Source: Candidatus Colwellia aromaticivorans (GTDB lineage Bacteria; Pseudomonadota; Gammaproteobacteria; Enterobacterales; Alteromonadaceae). From it: a stretch of 64,000 bases of DNA. This document shows positions 29,020 through 38,756 of the stretch, piece by piece. Both the position numbers and the translations under genes were made by a program. The stretch covers positions 29,948 to 93,947 of the forward strand of contig NZ_QOLD01000066.1 of assembly GCF_003333305.1 (NCBI RefSeq), read 5' to 3'. Below the pieces are notes generated by a model. It did no database searches. It worked only from the letters and a program-made list of their open reading frames with translations, and was not told the origin of the DNA. Position 1 is the first letter of the stretch, and each line of letters begins with the position of its first letter.

Positions 29020-31737
29020 ATGGCAAAATCACTAGTTATTGTCGAGTCGCCAGCCAAAGCGAAAACAATTAACAAATATTTAGGTAAAGACTTTATTGTA
29101 AAGTCTAGCGTTGGTCATGTTCGTGATTTACCCCATAGCAGCACCGGTAAAAAGGTCGCAACTAAATCACCAACTGAAGTGCGAAAAATGGCACCTGAAG
29201 CAAAGGCTAAATATAAAGCGAAGCGCGATAAGCAAACACTTGTTAATCGTATGGGAATAGATCCAGATAAAAACTGGGCAGCTAATTATCAAATTCTTCC
29301 CGGTAAAGAGAAAGTTGTTACTGAACTTCAGAAGCTTGCAGAAAAAGCTGACATTATCTATCTCGCAACCGATTTGGATCGCGAGGGAGAAGCGATTGCT
29401 TGGCATTTAAAAGAAATTATTGGTGGCGATGATGATAAATTTCGTCGCGTAGTTTTTAATGAAATAACCGAAAGCTCAATTCAACAGGCTTTTGCTACAC
29501 CAGGTGAATTAAGCATGCCTGGCGTTAATGCTCAACAAGCACGTCGTTTTCTCGATAGAGTGGTTGGCTTTATGGTTAGCCCTCTTTTATGGAAAAAAGT
29601 GGCCCGTGGTTTGTCTGCAGGACGCGTACAATCAGTTGCAGTTAAGCTAGTCGTTGAAAAAGAGCGTGAAATAAAAGCGTTTGATCCAAAAGAGTTTTGG
29701 GAGGTAAGCGCAGACACTCATGCAACGTCTCCAGAAAGCAAAGGCGCAGCATTAGCACTAGATGTTACTCATAACAATGGTAAAACGTTTAAACCGACTA
29801 ATAAAGCCGATACGGATAAAGCATTAGCGGTGTTAACTTCAGCAGATTATGCTGTGAGCAAACGTGAAGATAGACCGTCAAAAAGTACACCGTCTGCACC
29901 TTTCATTACCTCTACATTACAACAAGCGGCAAGCACTAAATTAGGCTATGGCGTTAAACGTACTATGGGCTTAGCTCAACGTTTATACGAAGCGGGTCAC
30001 ATTACGTATATGCGTACTGATTCAACTAATTTAAGTAAAGATGCCGTTGAAATGTGTCGCGATTATATCGCTAAAAGCTTTGGTGAAAACTACTTGCCTG
30101 AAAAGGCAAAAGCCTATGGCTCAAAAGCGGGCGCTCAAGAGGCACATGAAGCTATTCGTCCATCAAATGTAAAAGTAGAATCTGCCTTTATGGAAGGCAT
30201 AGATGCTGATGCTAAAAAACTTTATGATTTAATTTGGCGTCAATTTGTTGCTTGTCAAATGACCGCAGCGCGTTACACCGTTAGTACTTTAACAATTAGC
30301 GCAGCCGAGTTTGATTTAAAAGCGAAAGGTCGCGTGATGCAGTTTGATGGTTGGACTAAAGTGCATCCGCAATTATCAAAAGGTGATGATAAACACTTAC
30401 CTGATTTAGCCGTTGGTGAAGTATTAGTTTTAGATAACTTAGACGCAACTCAGCATTTTACCAAACCACCAGCACGTTTTGGTGAAGCGTCTTTAGTGAA
30501 AGAATTAGAAAAACGCTCTATAGGTCGCCCATCTACTTATGCGTCAATCATTTCTACTATTCAAGATAGAGGCTATGCCCGTTTAGATAAAAAACGTTTC
30601 TATGCTGAGAAAATGGGTGAAATAGTCACTGATAGTTTATCAATGAGTTTTGAAAAACTGATGAGTTATGACTTTACTGCAAATATGGAGCAAGAGCTTG
30701 ATGCCATTGCAGGAGGTAGCTTAGATTGGAAAGCAGTATTAGATGATTTCTATAAAAATTTCAGTAAAAAATTAGCACTGGCGAATAAAGACGTTGATGA
30801 TGGTGGCATGCGTAACAATGCACCAGTCTTAACGGATATAGACTGCCCAACGTGTAAGCGAAAAATGGGTATTAGAACTGCTTCAACAGGAGTCTTTCTA
30901 GGATGTTCAGGCTATGCATTGCCGCCAAAAGAGCGTTGTACTACTACCATGAACTTAACCGCGGGTGAAGAAGCCGTCAGTGTATTAGCTGAAGATCAAG
31001 AGACTGAAGCATTACGTGCTATGCACCGTTGTAAAAAATGTAATACTGCGATGGACAGCTATTTAATTGATGAAACCCGCAAGCTACATGTTTGTGGTAA
31101 TAACCCTGTTTGTGATGGTATTGAAGTAGAGCAGGGTACGTTTAAAATTAAGGGTTATGATGGTCCCGTTTTAGAATGTGATCGCTGTGAAGCTGATATG
31201 GAGTTAAAATCAGGTCGTTTTGGTAAGTATTTTGATTGTACCAACAGTGAATGTAAAAATACTCGTAAGCTACTTGCTAGTGGTGAAGCTGCTCCGCCTA
31301 AAGAGGATCCGGTGCAATTACCTGAGCTTGAATGTGAAAAATCTGATGCGCACTTTGTGTTACGAGATGGCGCCGCGGGTATATTTTTAGCTGCGAACAC
31401 TTTCCCGCGTTCACGTGAAACTAGAGCACCAAAAGTTGCTGAGCTACAACGCTTTAGAGATAGAATATCGAGTAAATTTTATTATTTAGCTGATGCGCCC
31501 TCAGAAGATAATGAAGGCAATTTATCGGTAGTACGTTACAGTCGTAAAACGAAAGAACAGTACGTAATGACCGAAATTCCAACAGAGGGCGGGAAGCCAA
31601 AAGCAACTGGCTGGACAGCAAAATACATTGATAATAAGTGGGTAGAGGACATCCCTAAACCTAAGAAAAAACCGGCGAAAAAGAAAGCTACGACTAAAAA
31701 AACGGCTACAAAAAAAGTAACAGAGAAAACAAAGTAA
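29020..31737 (+). CDS. topA: DNA topoisomerase I
   Basis: Type IA topoisomerase that relaxes negative supercoils. The 905-residue protein starts with the TOPRIM segment [20 protein letters not shown], with acidic [13 protein letters not shown] near residue 116. The catalytic tyrosine is about residue 330 in [10 protein letters not shown]-terminal zinc-ribbon repeats begin near 607 ([26 protein letters not shown]). The end is a Lys/Thr-rich tail that should bind DNA. Followed by a strong terminator. Confidence 0.97.
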   Translation: MAKSLVIVESPAKAKTINKYLGKDFIVKSSVGHVRDLPHSSTGKKVATKSPTEVRKMAPEAKAKYKAKRDKQTLVNRMGIDPDKNWAANYQILPGKEKVVTELQKLAEKADIIYLATDLDREGEAIAWHLKEIIGGDDDKFRRVVFNEITESSIQQAFATPGELSMPGVNAQQARRFLDRVVGFMVSPLLWKKVARGLSAGRVQSVAVKLVVEKEREIKAFDPKEFWEVSADTHATSPESKGAALALDVTHNNGKTFKPTNKADTDKALAVLTSADYAVSKREDRPSKSTPSAPFITSTLQQAASTKLGYGVKRTMGLAQRLYEAGHITYMRTDSTNLSKDAVEMCRDYIAKSFGENYLPEKAKAYGSKAGAQEAHEAIRPSNVKVESAFMEGIDADAKKLYDLIWRQFVACQMTAARYTVSTLTISAAEFDLKAKGRVMQFDGWTKVHPQLSKGDDKHLPDLAVGEVLVLDNLDATQHFTKPPARFGEASLVKELEKRSIGRPSTYASIISTIQDRGYARLDKKRFYAEKMGEIVTDSLSMSFEKLMSYDFTANMEQELDAIAGGSLDWKAVLDDFYKNFSKKLALANKDVDDGGMRNNAPVLTDIDCPTCKRKMGIRTASTGVFLGCSGYALPPKERCTTTMNLTAGEEAVSVLAEDQETEALRAMHRCKKCNTAMDSYLIDETRKLHVCGNNPVCDGIEVEQGTFKIKGYDGPVLECDRCEADMELKSGRFGKYFDCTNSECKNTRKLLASGEAAPPKEDPVQLPELECEKSDAHFVLRDGAAGIFLAANTFPRSRETRAPKVAELQRFRDRISSKFYYLADAPSEDNEGNLSVVRYSRKTKEQYVMTEIPTEGGKPKATGWTAKYIDNKWVEDIPKPKKKPAKKKATTKKTATKKVTEKTK

Positions 31738-31791
31738 TATTGTAACCACTTCCCCTACCCTAGGTGAATAAATACTTTATACCTTATTTTA

Positions 31792-31828
31792 ACCCAGTTC
31801 AGTAACTCACACTGAACTGGGTATTTTT
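31792..31828 (+). terminator. Intrinsic terminator after topA
   Basis: Perfect 12-bp stem ACCCAGTTCAGT / ACTGAACTGGGT with a 7-nt loop, followed by ATTTTT. Confidence 0.9.
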
Positions 31829-31965
31829 CACCTTCTAGTAAATCTATTTAACCTTTTTTTTAAAAAAACTGTTATGGTTATTCTCTTATAATTTAGCAAC
31901 TGAATTAATGAGTGCAATTGCTATGAATAATAGTCAAAAAGTAAGAGTTTCTTGGGAGAATAACT

Positions 31966-32607
31966 ATGTCAGACAATGTATCAGTGGAAAGTAATCTTGA
32001 TATCAGGGCCGCTTACTTGAGTGCTGAAGAATTAAAACTTGCTGCATCTTTACTGTTTCAGTCATATCATGATGATCCTGTTTTTTTAGAAATTTTTAAT
32101 AGCGAAAAAGAAGGTTATGAGCAAAGAATAAGAGCATCAATTAGAGAAGAGTTAAGTGCGTTTTGGCAAGCTAAACAGCCTATGGTTGGCTTATTTCTTG
32201 GAGACTCTATGGTTGGGGTTGCGTGTTTAAATAGTCCTGATGATAGTGTTGGCACTGATAGGTTTTGGCATTGGCGTCTTAAAATGTTACTTACCGCTGG
32301 ATATTTCAGTACTAAGCAGATGATAGAAAAAGAGCAAAAAGTGATGGCAGCCGTACCCTTAAAAAAATTCCATATGTTGTCTTTTATTGCTATTCATCCT
32401 TTACATCAAAACCATGGTTTTGGTCAACATTTAATGGCAGCAGTTGACACGGTATTAAAAGAACATGGCGATAGTGAAGGTGTTGCTGTTTATGCTACCT
32501 CAGGAAAGTTTAAAGCTTTTTTTGAAGATGCTAACTACGAGTTTATTCAAGATGTATGTGTTGGTAAGGTATCAGGTGCCTTGATGGTGCATTATCGTGA
32601 TAAATAA
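31966..32607 (+). CDS. GNAT family N-acetyltransferase
   Basis: 213-residue protein with the acetyl-CoA-binding motif A IHPLHQNHGFGQHLM (Q-x-x-G-F-G) near residue 145, preceded by the beta-4 strand MLSFIAI. The C-terminal ATSGKFKAFFEDANYEFIQ fits motif B of GNATs. Substrate unknown. GGGAG precedes the ATG. Apparently monocistronic, followed by a repeat-containing gap. Confidence 0.85.
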   Translation: MSDNVSVESNLDIRAAYLSAEELKLAASLLFQSYHDDPVFLEIFNSEKEGYEQRIRASIREELSAFWQAKQPMVGLFLGDSMVGVACLNSPDDSVGTDRFWHWRLKMLLTAGYFSTKQMIEKEQKVMAAVPLKKFHMLSFIAIHPLHQNHGFGQHLMAAVDTVLKEHGDSEGVAVYATSGKFKAFFEDANYEFIQDVCVGKVSGALMVHYRDK

Positions 32608-33097
32608 CGTATGAAACACTTTTAGGCTTAAATTATCATTGACTAGGCCAACTCTTTTATTAGCCTATGCAATTTACTCAGAAGATTATTGATAATGACT
32701 ACGCTCCATTTTATTTTTTATTTATAAAAACACCCTTTCTAATTTAATAAATTCAATAACAATGTGTAACGTAATATAGACTGTTACACGGGAATCATTG
32801 TCTTTTAAGTTACTATTTATGTAGGTTTATTCGCTTACGATAGGTTCCAGTACAGTATCAAGATTGTTAGAAATAAAAGGTAAATTCCCACCCGAATGGG
32901 AATCGTCATTCGATATGAAATTCTATACACGCTACAAATATATAAGTGTGTTCAGGTGCTTGTCTGTGTCTTATGCTGCTTGACCAGAATCATAGGGTTT
33001 GGTCGATTACTTTAAGCGGTAACTAGCGCGTTACTTTCGAATTTGTCGATGGAGATGCTATATTCTTTAAATAATACAACTATTAAGTAATTTGTTA
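32608..33097. other. Intergenic region with a 25-bp repeat shared with the right end
   Basis: About 490 bp with no credible gene. Bases 32965-32989 (TGTGTCTTATGCTG... on the plus strand) are the exact reverse complement of 63876-63900, where the same 25 bp interrupt a protease gene. This suggests an end or internal site of a mobile element. Confidence 0.6.
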
Positions 33098-33196
33098 CCT
33101 TACAAAGAGTTCAAGCGGGTAAAAACTGTTGGTTGTTTTCACTCTGTCCGATATTATAATCAACAGTTTATTTCAGCTTGACGGGGCGTTAGCCGT
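33098..33196 (+). other. attC-like recombination site
   Basis: Arranged like an integron attC site: a degenerate R'' (CCTTACA), spacer, L'' TTCAAGCGG (33110-33118), a variable stem AAACTGTTG (33123-33131) / CAACAGTTT (33161-33169), L' AGCTTGA, then GGGGC and core R' GTTAGCC (33188-33194). L'' and L' pair through TCAAGC / GCTTGA. The R'' box departs from the RYYYAAC consensus, so the site may be decayed. The next gene starts about 20 bp after R', as in gene cassettes. Confidence 0.5.
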
Positions 33197-33212
33197 TTAA
33201 AAAGGTTTTGTG

Positions 33213-33572
33213 ATGCATTTATATTTTGGTTATCTTTTAGTACAAGTTTGCCTTTTGGCGGTTAAAATATTTCAATTTAACATGTCTATTTCAGCACTGT
33301 TTTTTTCCGTTGTTGTTGTTCTTTTTTGGTCATTTATTCCAGTTGTTGGGTACTTGTTAGCTAAATTATTTAAAGCGAATGGTAAGGTAGGTAAATATAT
33401 TTTATTTACCTTTGGTTTTGTTATAGCGCTAATTGAAAAGAGCTTGTTTTATTTCGAATTTTTAACTAAAGAACAGGTCACTATTGGAACATTTGTAGCG
33501 TTCATTTTATTTTTTATTGCTGCTTTTATATCTATGAATAAAACTGCTAACAAACAAATTAATCAGAACTAA
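33213..33572 (+). CDS. Small membrane protein in a cassette-like position
   Basis: 119-residue hydrophobic protein, about four transmembrane helices (for example LFFSVVVVLFWSFIPVVGYL and IGTFVAFILFFIAAFI). I do not recognise the family. The start is ATG 33213 (MHLYFGYLL), directly next to a GTG at 33210, shortly after an attC-like core; that spacing and the absence of a nearby promoter resemble an integron cassette gene. No second attC was convincingly found downstream. Confidence 0.55.
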   Translation: MHLYFGYLLVQVCLLAVKIFQFNMSISALFFSVVVVLFWSFIPVVGYLLAKLFKANGKVGKYILFTFGFVIALIEKSLFYFEFLTKEQVTIGTFVAFILFFIAAFISMNKTANKQINQN

Positions 33573-33972
33573 ATACAGTGGGCTATTTTCGCTTTCGTAT
33601 CAAAGCGACTGAATGAGTCTCTATTATTTGTGGTCAATCTAACTATTATTGAGTGGCATTGCGACACATGTGAAACTTTTGGAACGATTTTGAATTGGCA
33701 AGGAAGCATGTGGGACAAGTAAGGCGCACACTTCATTAGTTCACCCTTCAACGCTAACAAGTGTAGTGACACAACAAAATTGGGCAATGATGTAGATTAA
33801 AACAGAACTCGCAATATCTGTCTTCGTATCACTGTTACCAAAAACCGGCTTCTTATTAGCGAAAACATTAGCACTCTAAAGAGAAAAAACCTAATGGCTT
33901 ATTTAAACTAATCATAAAAAGGGCATATTAAACCTTGTTAGTTAATTATTTTGACTATAATTTTATTGTAAC
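33573..33972. other. Gene-free stretch after the cassette-like gene
   Basis: About 400 bp. A CGCTAAC (33751) resembles an inverted integron core, but I could not build a full attC fold around it. No supported gene. Confidence 0.4.
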
Positions 33973-34131
33973 TATTCACCTATGTCACTCCCGAGGTCTT
34001 TAAATCGGGAGTCTAGAATTTTAAACACTGAGATTCCAGCTTCAGCTTTGTAGTTCCAGACCAAAGCTAGACCCTACGTCCTGTAGGCAAAGACACAACT
34101 GGAATGACGGGAATACTAGGTATGGTGAATA
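33973..34131. repeat. 159-bp MITE-like element with cloverleaf fold
   Basis: Ends TATTCACC (33973-33980) and GGTGAATA (34124-34131) are inverted repeats. Inside: hairpin ACTCCCGA / TCGGGAGT (33987-34012), outer stem ATTCCAG / CTGGAAT, hairpin AGCTTTG / CAAAGCT (34044-34068) with loop TAGTTCCAGAC, and hairpin CCTAC / GTAGG (34073-34086). A near-identical copy lies in opposite orientation at 61857-62016. Confidence 0.8.
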
Positions 34132-34282
34132 GATACATTTTATTAAGATATATATAGTAATTATTATTCTCGGAAATTGGTTGTACTCTTATCTTGGTCG
34201 CTCTTAAGCTTTATTGTCACATCATAAGCTTAGTGGTATTCGCATAAGCCTTATAAGTTTAATGCTCTGGGTTAATATCCCT

Positions 34283-34310
34283 AACATAAAACATAAAACA
34301 TAAAACATAA
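34283..34310 (+). repeat. Heptanucleotide tandem repeat, 4 copies, upstream of a lipoprotein gene
   Basis: AACATAA repeated four times without error, immediately before the AGAGG ribosome binding site of the gene starting at 34321. Copy-number change would alter the leader length. Confidence 0.85.
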
Positions 34311-34320
34311 AGAGGCAGTT

Positions 34321-35246
34321 ATGCGTGGTTTATTCCAATTATGGTTAATAGTTACTGTCACATTTTTACTTTTCAGTTGCTCTCAAGAAAGTAAACCCGA
34401 TAAAGTTAAATCACAAGCACCGGAACCCGTAATTGAAGCCCCTGAAATTATAGAGGGGCCTGAAAAATTGATGAAGCCAGTGCCAGTAAAAGGCGTAATG
34501 CGCAAAGTCAGATGGAAGGTAAATGTGGCGAGGGAAAGTTAAAGGCACCACAAAGTAAGAGTAGTTTTAGAAAGAATAACAATGAATTTGCTAGCGAAGA
34601 GGAAGAAATAAGACATATCCAAGAAATAATACTCAATGGTGGCAATATTGATTTGCCTGCCACAGCCGCAGGCCCAACAGTTCCAACAATACTTTCTGCA
34701 CCAGAAACCGAGCAACTAACACCAGAAGAGCAAACCATTAAGTCATTAGTTAAAGGCAATATTGCTTTTAATGTGCCACCTGAAATTAGTATTGATGAAG
34801 TAGCCCATATTCAGCTGCTTTTAGATTTAGAAAAAAGTCAATCGCAATTAAAGCAGCAAATTACCGTGCAAGGGGAACAACACAGCGCACAAATTGCAGT
34901 GTATAAACGCATGTTCGCTCACCTTACGGGCACCGACTTTATAATTAGCAATGTTACTCCTGAGTTGCAGTTACTCACTCGCGGCAGTACAACAAAATGG
35001 CAATGGGAAGCAAAACCTTCAACCGAAGGCGTGCACGCCTTACATTTAGCTGTTTCAATTGCTATTCAAGTTGACGGAGAAACAACTTATAAGTTAATTG
35101 AGTCATTCGATAGAGTGATTAAAGTGAAGGTTTCCGGTATTAGTAAGATGTCGTCATTTTTTGAGAATAACTGGCAATGGCTGTGGGCTACTTTTTTAGT
35201 GCCCATCGCCGCATGGTTTTGGAAAAAGCGTCAGGTAGCAGGTTAA
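34321..35246 (+). pseudogene. Lipoprotein-like gene broken by a one-base frameshift
   Basis: The first frame (34321-34542) encodes a lipoprotein signal (lipobox FSC, near residue 20) and a Pro/Glu-rich linker. The second frame is open through 34491-35246 and has an acidic region, a beta-rich domain and a C-terminal hydrophobic helix (WQWLWATFLVPIAAWFW) with KKRQ after it. They join without loss if one A is restored in the AAAA run at 34488-34491, giving ...PVPVKRNAQSQMEGK. So it is one gene with a frameshift (or a sequencing error). I do not recognise the family. The lipobox plus a C-terminal membrane anchor is an unusual combination. Confidence 0.6.
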
Positions 35247-35462
35247 TTGACTCATAACCTAAGCTGTTTAAGATGGATTCATTTACAGAAAATTATAATT
35301 ACAACTAGGTTGTGAATTAGCACAAGCTTATGGTATTGCCAGGCCAATGCTTGCTTGTGATATTCCAGCGTGGATTAACCTTAGGGTTTTATTGCCGTTG
35401 TTTGAGGGCATGACCGACTTCATCTGGCTTACAAATTAATGACGGTTTCTGTACCGAAGCCA
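35247..35462. other. Possible decayed gene fragment
   Basis: An open frame at about 35312-35440 reads LGCELAQAYGIARPMLACDI and continues to a TAA, without a start codon or partner domain. It may be a remnant of a larger gene, but I cannot name it. Confidence 0.25.
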
Positions 35463-35490
35463 AAAAAAACAGGCTATTAGCCTGTTTTTA
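35463..35490 (+). terminator. Intrinsic terminator
   Basis: AAAAACAGGCT / AGCCTGTTTTT with loop ATT. Flanking A and T runs allow bidirectional action, for the region upstream and for the small minus-strand gene at 35595. Confidence 0.8.
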
Positions 35491-35594
35491 AAGTTTATCA
35501 CTGAGCATTTCATCGCAGATTATTATACCAGTTCCTTAAATCTGTTTCTGCTGTCAGTAGCTACACTGCTTGACCGCTCTGGACTGTTACTTGC

Positions 35595-35795
35595 TTAGTG
35601 AACCTCAGTTGGTCCATGACGGTTGAGGATATCCAATATTTCCTGTTCTGCAGTCTCTGGCATCATTACTTTGACCTGTAAAGTTTTATCATCGATGAAA
35701 AAATTTTCCCTTGGGATATCCTTATTCACCAGTTCATCAGCCACATTTTCAATGGCAATTTTATCTGTATATGTTGCTGTAGTAGTCTTATACAT
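35595..35795 (-). CDS. Small conserved protein, 66 residues
   Basis: Start chosen at 35795 (MYKTTTATYTDKIAIENVAD), since AGGAGA lies 7 nt upstream; an ATG 24 nt earlier is possible. The pattern TATYTDKIAIENVADELV, DIPRENFFIDD, VKVMMPETAEQEILDILNRH recalls small uncharacterised proteins of marine and soil Proteobacteria with an alpha-beta fold. No signal or membrane segment. Function unknown. Confidence 0.65.
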   Translation of the reverse strand: MYKTTTATYTDKIAIENVADELVNKDIPRENFFIDDKTLQVKVMMPETAEQEILDILNRHGPTEVH

Positions 35796-36133
35796 GACAG
35801 TTTTCTCCTGTTTGGCCAATATTTTCTATAAGCTAAAATCGATCTCGTGAGACGTGAAAACTGTTTATATATGCGTCTTATACAAGACCCTCAAAAAGAA
35901 TTACTTTTGATATAGACACCAACTCATACATCCTGAGTGGAAATATCATAACCCTTTCTCACTTATATTTTAGACCAGAGCACTAAATACTGCCAGTTTG
36001 TAGAACATTTCCTGCCAAAATCTACCAATAAGTGAATTCTGTAATGCTCAACTAAATCAGTATACAATTTAGTACACAAAAAACTATTCCCGTGTATCAA
36101 TACCCGTGTATCAATAAAAGTTCCGCTCTTTGT
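35796..36133. other. Intergenic region upstream of the 66-residue gene
   Basis: About 340 bp, AT-rich. Only noteworthy item: a 14-bp direct repeat CCCGTGTATCAATA in tandem at 36089-36116, close to the 3' end of lipA. No gene seen. Confidence 0.45.
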
Positions 36134-37156
36134 TTACTTGACTTCTTCACCAGCAGCTTGTTTGTCAGCATGGTAAGAAGAACGCACCAATGGCCCACAG
36201 GCTGCATGTTCAAAGCCCATTTTTACCGCTTCTTCTTGAAACATATCAAATTCATCAGGATGAACATAACGTTCTACGGGTAGATGATCTTTACTCGGTT
36301 GTAAGTACTGCCCAATAGTAAGCATTGTTACACCATGGCTACGTAAATCACGCATTACCTGTAGTATTTCTTCGTTAGTTTCACCTAAGCCAACCATGAT
36401 GCCTGACTTAGTGGTAACTGTTGGATTTGCCTCACCAAATTTTTTCAACAAATCTAAAGACCATTGATAGTTAGCACCCGGACGTGCTTTAGTATATAAG
36501 CGCGGTGAAGTTTCTAAATTATGGTTAAATACATGTGGCGGATGCTGATTTAATATTTCTAGCGCTCTGTCCATACGACCGCGAAAATCAGGTACTAAAA
36601 TTTCTACTTTAGTACCGGGTGCCTGCTCATTAATTTCTCTAACACAATCAGCAAATTGTTGTGCACCGCCATCGCGTAAATCATCACGGTCAACCGAGGT
36701 GATTACTACATAGCTTAATGGCATACCTTTAAGACTTAATGCGAGTTTTTTGGGTTCATCTTTATCTACTGCTAATGGACGGCCATGACCTACATCACAA
36801 AATGGGCAACGGCGAGTACAAATGTCACCTAAAATCATAAAGGTGGCTGTGCCGTGATCAAAACATTCAGATAAGTTAGGGCAAGACGCTTCCTCACACA
36901 CAGAGTGTAAACCATGTTCACGTAAGTTAGCCTTGATTTTATCGACACGTTCACTGCTTCGAGGCAGCTTTATGCGTAACCAACTGGGCTTGCGTAACAT
37001 GCTTTCACGAGTAGAGGTAACAACTTTAATTGGAATATGAGCCAATTTATCGGCGTCACGTAATTTGGTGCCTGGGGCAACTCTGGTTGATCTTTTCGTT
37101 GTATTAGCAGCAGTATTCGCTGCGGCATTTTTTATGGTAACGTCATTATTTGGCAT
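36134..37156 (-). CDS. lipA: Lipoyl synthase
   Basis: Radical SAM enzyme that inserts two sulfurs into octanoyl-protein to make lipoyl groups, needed by SucB in this window. The 340-residue protein has the auxiliary cluster motif [12 protein letters not shown], the radical SAM motif CTRRCPFC, and the C-terminal LVRSSYHAD with the cluster-ligating serine. An Ala/Thr-rich N-terminal extension is slightly longer than usual. Overlaps lipB by 11 nt. Confidence 0.97.
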   Translation of the reverse strand: MPNNDVTIKNAAANTAANTTKRSTRVAPGTKLRDADKLAHIPIKVVTSTRESMLRKPSWLRIKLPRSSERVDKIKANLREHGLHSVCEEASCPNLSECFDHGTATFMILGDICTRRCPFCDVGHGRPLAVDKDEPKKLALSLKGMPLSYVVITSVDRDDLRDGGAQQFADCVREINEQAPGTKVEILVPDFRGRMDRALEILNQHPPHVFNHNLETSPRLYTKARPGANYQWSLDLLKKFGEANPTVTTKSGIMVGLGETNEEILQVMRDLRSHGVTMLTIGQYLQPSKDHLPVERYVHPDEFDMFQEEAVKMGFEHAACGPLVRSSYHADKQAAGEEVK

Positions 37157-37835
37157 TTGTTTGCTCTTGCTTAAGTGCTGTTATATCGCTTTGAGGTAAT
37201 CCTGTTTGATATTCAACGTTTGTGGAATCAAACAAGTTAATTAAATGTTTTACTAAGGCATTGCCTGCGCTTTCTATATCTTGTGGTCCTTGCAAATCGC
37301 ATGTTTGTACCATTTCAAGGCCTGCATAACCGCATGGATTAATCCGTAAAAAAGGCGATAAATCCATATTAACATTGAGGGCTAAACCATGAAAAGAGCA
37401 GCCTTTTCTTACCCGTAAGCCGAGTGACGCTACTTTTTTTCCATCAACATAAACACCTGGCGCATCAGGTTTTGGATACGCGTTAATGTCATAGTCCTTG
37501 AGTGCGGCAACAATGCCATTTTCGATCAAGGTTACTAATTGTCTAATGCCTATTTTTCGTCGGCGTAAGTTAATCATAAAATAGACCACTTGTTGTCCGG
37601 GGCCGTGATAAGTTACTTGGCCGCCTCTATCAACTTTGACTACTTCAATATCGCCAGGCATTAATAAATGCTCTTCTTTGCCTGCTTGTCCTTGGGTAAA
37701 AACTGGCGGGTGTTCAACTAACCACAGTTCATCACAGGTTTTATCATCGCGATTATCAGTGAAGTTTTGCATAGCATGCCAAACCTCACTATAGTTCATG
37801 TTCGACAGTTGCCGAATAATCAATGCGCTTTTCAC
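37146..37835 (-). CDS. lipB: Octanoyl-[acyl-carrier-protein]-protein octanoyltransferase
   Basis: Transfers octanoate from ACP to lipoyl domains. 229 residues. Signature [16 protein letters not shown] near residue 70, catalytic Lys in [17 protein letters not shown], and catalytic Cys in NPCGYAGL near 167. Upstream of lipA in the usual ybeD-lipB-lipA order. Confidence 0.96.
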   Translation of the reverse strand: MKSALIIRQLSNMNYSEVWHAMQNFTDNRDDKTCDELWLVEHPPVFTQGQAGKEEHLLMPGDIEVVKVDRGGQVTYHGPGQQVVYFMINLRRRKIGIRQLVTLIENGIVAALKDYDINAYPKPDAPGVYVDGKKVASLGLRVRKGCSFHGLALNVNMDLSPFLRINPCGYAGLEMVQTCDLQGPQDIESAGNALVKHLINLFDSTNVEYQTGLPQSDITALKQEQTNAK

Positions 37836-37893
37836 GATAAAACCTTATTTAATTTTGTTTTGTTAAGTACACCTGAATTTTACGCTGAAACAA

Positions 37894-38157
37894 TTATAGG
37901 ACGTAGCGAACTTCTTCAATGGCATTTAGTGTTTCATAAATTTTTTCAATGTGCTCTTTGCTGGTGACGGTTACCGCTACTGACACCGCAACATAATTAC
38001 CTTTAGAGCTAGGCCGTAATTTGGGTATGTAATCGCCAGGCGTATGCTTTTGTATTTCAGCAATAATTAAATCGGGTAATTCATCGCAGGCGACACCCAT
38101 AACTTTAAAGTTCAATACGGTGGGAAAGTCTAATAATTCATCGAAATGGGTTTTCAT
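37894..38157 (-). CDS. DUF493 (YbeD-like) protein
   Basis: 87-residue alpha-beta protein beginning MKTHFDELLDFPTVLNFKVMG, the DUF493/YbeD pattern, with an ACT-like fold. It precedes lipB as in many gammaproteobacteria. Proposed regulatory role in lipoate metabolism is unproven. Confidence 0.88.
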   Translation of the reverse strand: MKTHFDELLDFPTVLNFKVMGVACDELPDLIIAEIQKHTPGDYIPKLRPSSKGNYVAVSVAVTVTSKEHIEKIYETLNAIEEVRYVL

Positions 38158-38252
38158 GTTTTTCTCTACAAATACATAAGATAGCGAAAATAAAGCGCTA
38201 GGATAATAATCATCCTATTTTATCATTAATAGTTGTTAAAAAAAATACTCAC

Positions 38253-38468
38253 CTAGCTATTTTCAATTCGAAAACCAATTTTAAGGGTAACTTGGTAATG
38301 TGCAACCTTGTTGTTTATTATATGCCCACGAGTTTCTGTCACTTCAAACCAATCTAAATTATTAACGCTATTGGCTATTTCTGTTATCGCATTTTGAATT
38401 GCTTCTTCAATACTGTTTGGTGAAGTGCCAACCATTTCTAGTTTTTTGTAAGTATGATGATGAGACAT
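38253..38468 (-). CDS. Dodecin family flavin-binding protein
   Basis: 71 residues, matching dodecin size. The features KLEMVGTSPNSIEEAIQNAI and the Trp-containing LDWFEVTETRGHI are the dodecin signature; the Trp stacks on flavin in homododecamers. A GGACA-like ribosome binding site precedes the ATG. Probably monocistronic. Confidence 0.88.
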   Translation of the reverse strand: MSHHHTYKKLEMVGTSPNSIEEAIQNAITEIANSVNNLDWFEVTETRGHIINNKVAHYQVTLKIGFRIENS

Positions 38469-38538
38469 AACATGTCCTTTAATATTTAATAGGGATAAGT
38501 TAAAGATAGTAGATATAAGTTTTTTAGCGAGTAAATAA

Positions 38539-38564
38539 AAAGAGCTACTAAAATGTAGCTCTTT
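38539..38564 (-). terminator. Terminator hairpin left from a lost gene
   Basis: On the minus strand AAAGAGCTAC / GTAGCTCTTT with loop ATTTTA, followed by TTTATTT. It lies downstream of a thiolase-like C-terminal fragment (38576-38635) rather than an intact gene. Confidence 0.6.
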
Positions 38565-38575
38565 AAATATGTTAT

Positions 38576-38635
38576 CTATTTGAAAATTATACTTTGCCCA
38601 TCACCAATGCACATGGTGCACAAGTTGTGGGTCTG
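38576..38635 (-). pseudogene. Thiolase-like C-terminal remnant
   Basis: Minus-strand frame QTHNLCTMCIGDGQSIIFK ends at TAG, and a terminator follows within 40 bp. LCTMCIGDGQ resembles the C-terminal CIGGGQG motif of acetyl-CoA acetyltransferases. A TGA bounds it upstream, so only about 19 codons remain. Short, so tentative. Confidence 0.4.
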
Positions 38636-38756
38636 TCAGTACCCATTCATAACGATGTAAAGAATGACATTATGGCACTTATTTAAAATAACTGGTTGTA
38701 AATGAAAAGTTATGATTAAATGACTGGTATTATTTACAGTGTTTTGGTTTGCTTAT

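Noticed and set aside
33569..33787. Minus-strand frame next to a CGCTAAC core-like heptamer, possibly a second integron cassette
   Set aside because: I could not place matching L boxes at normal spacing, and the 72-codon product looks random.
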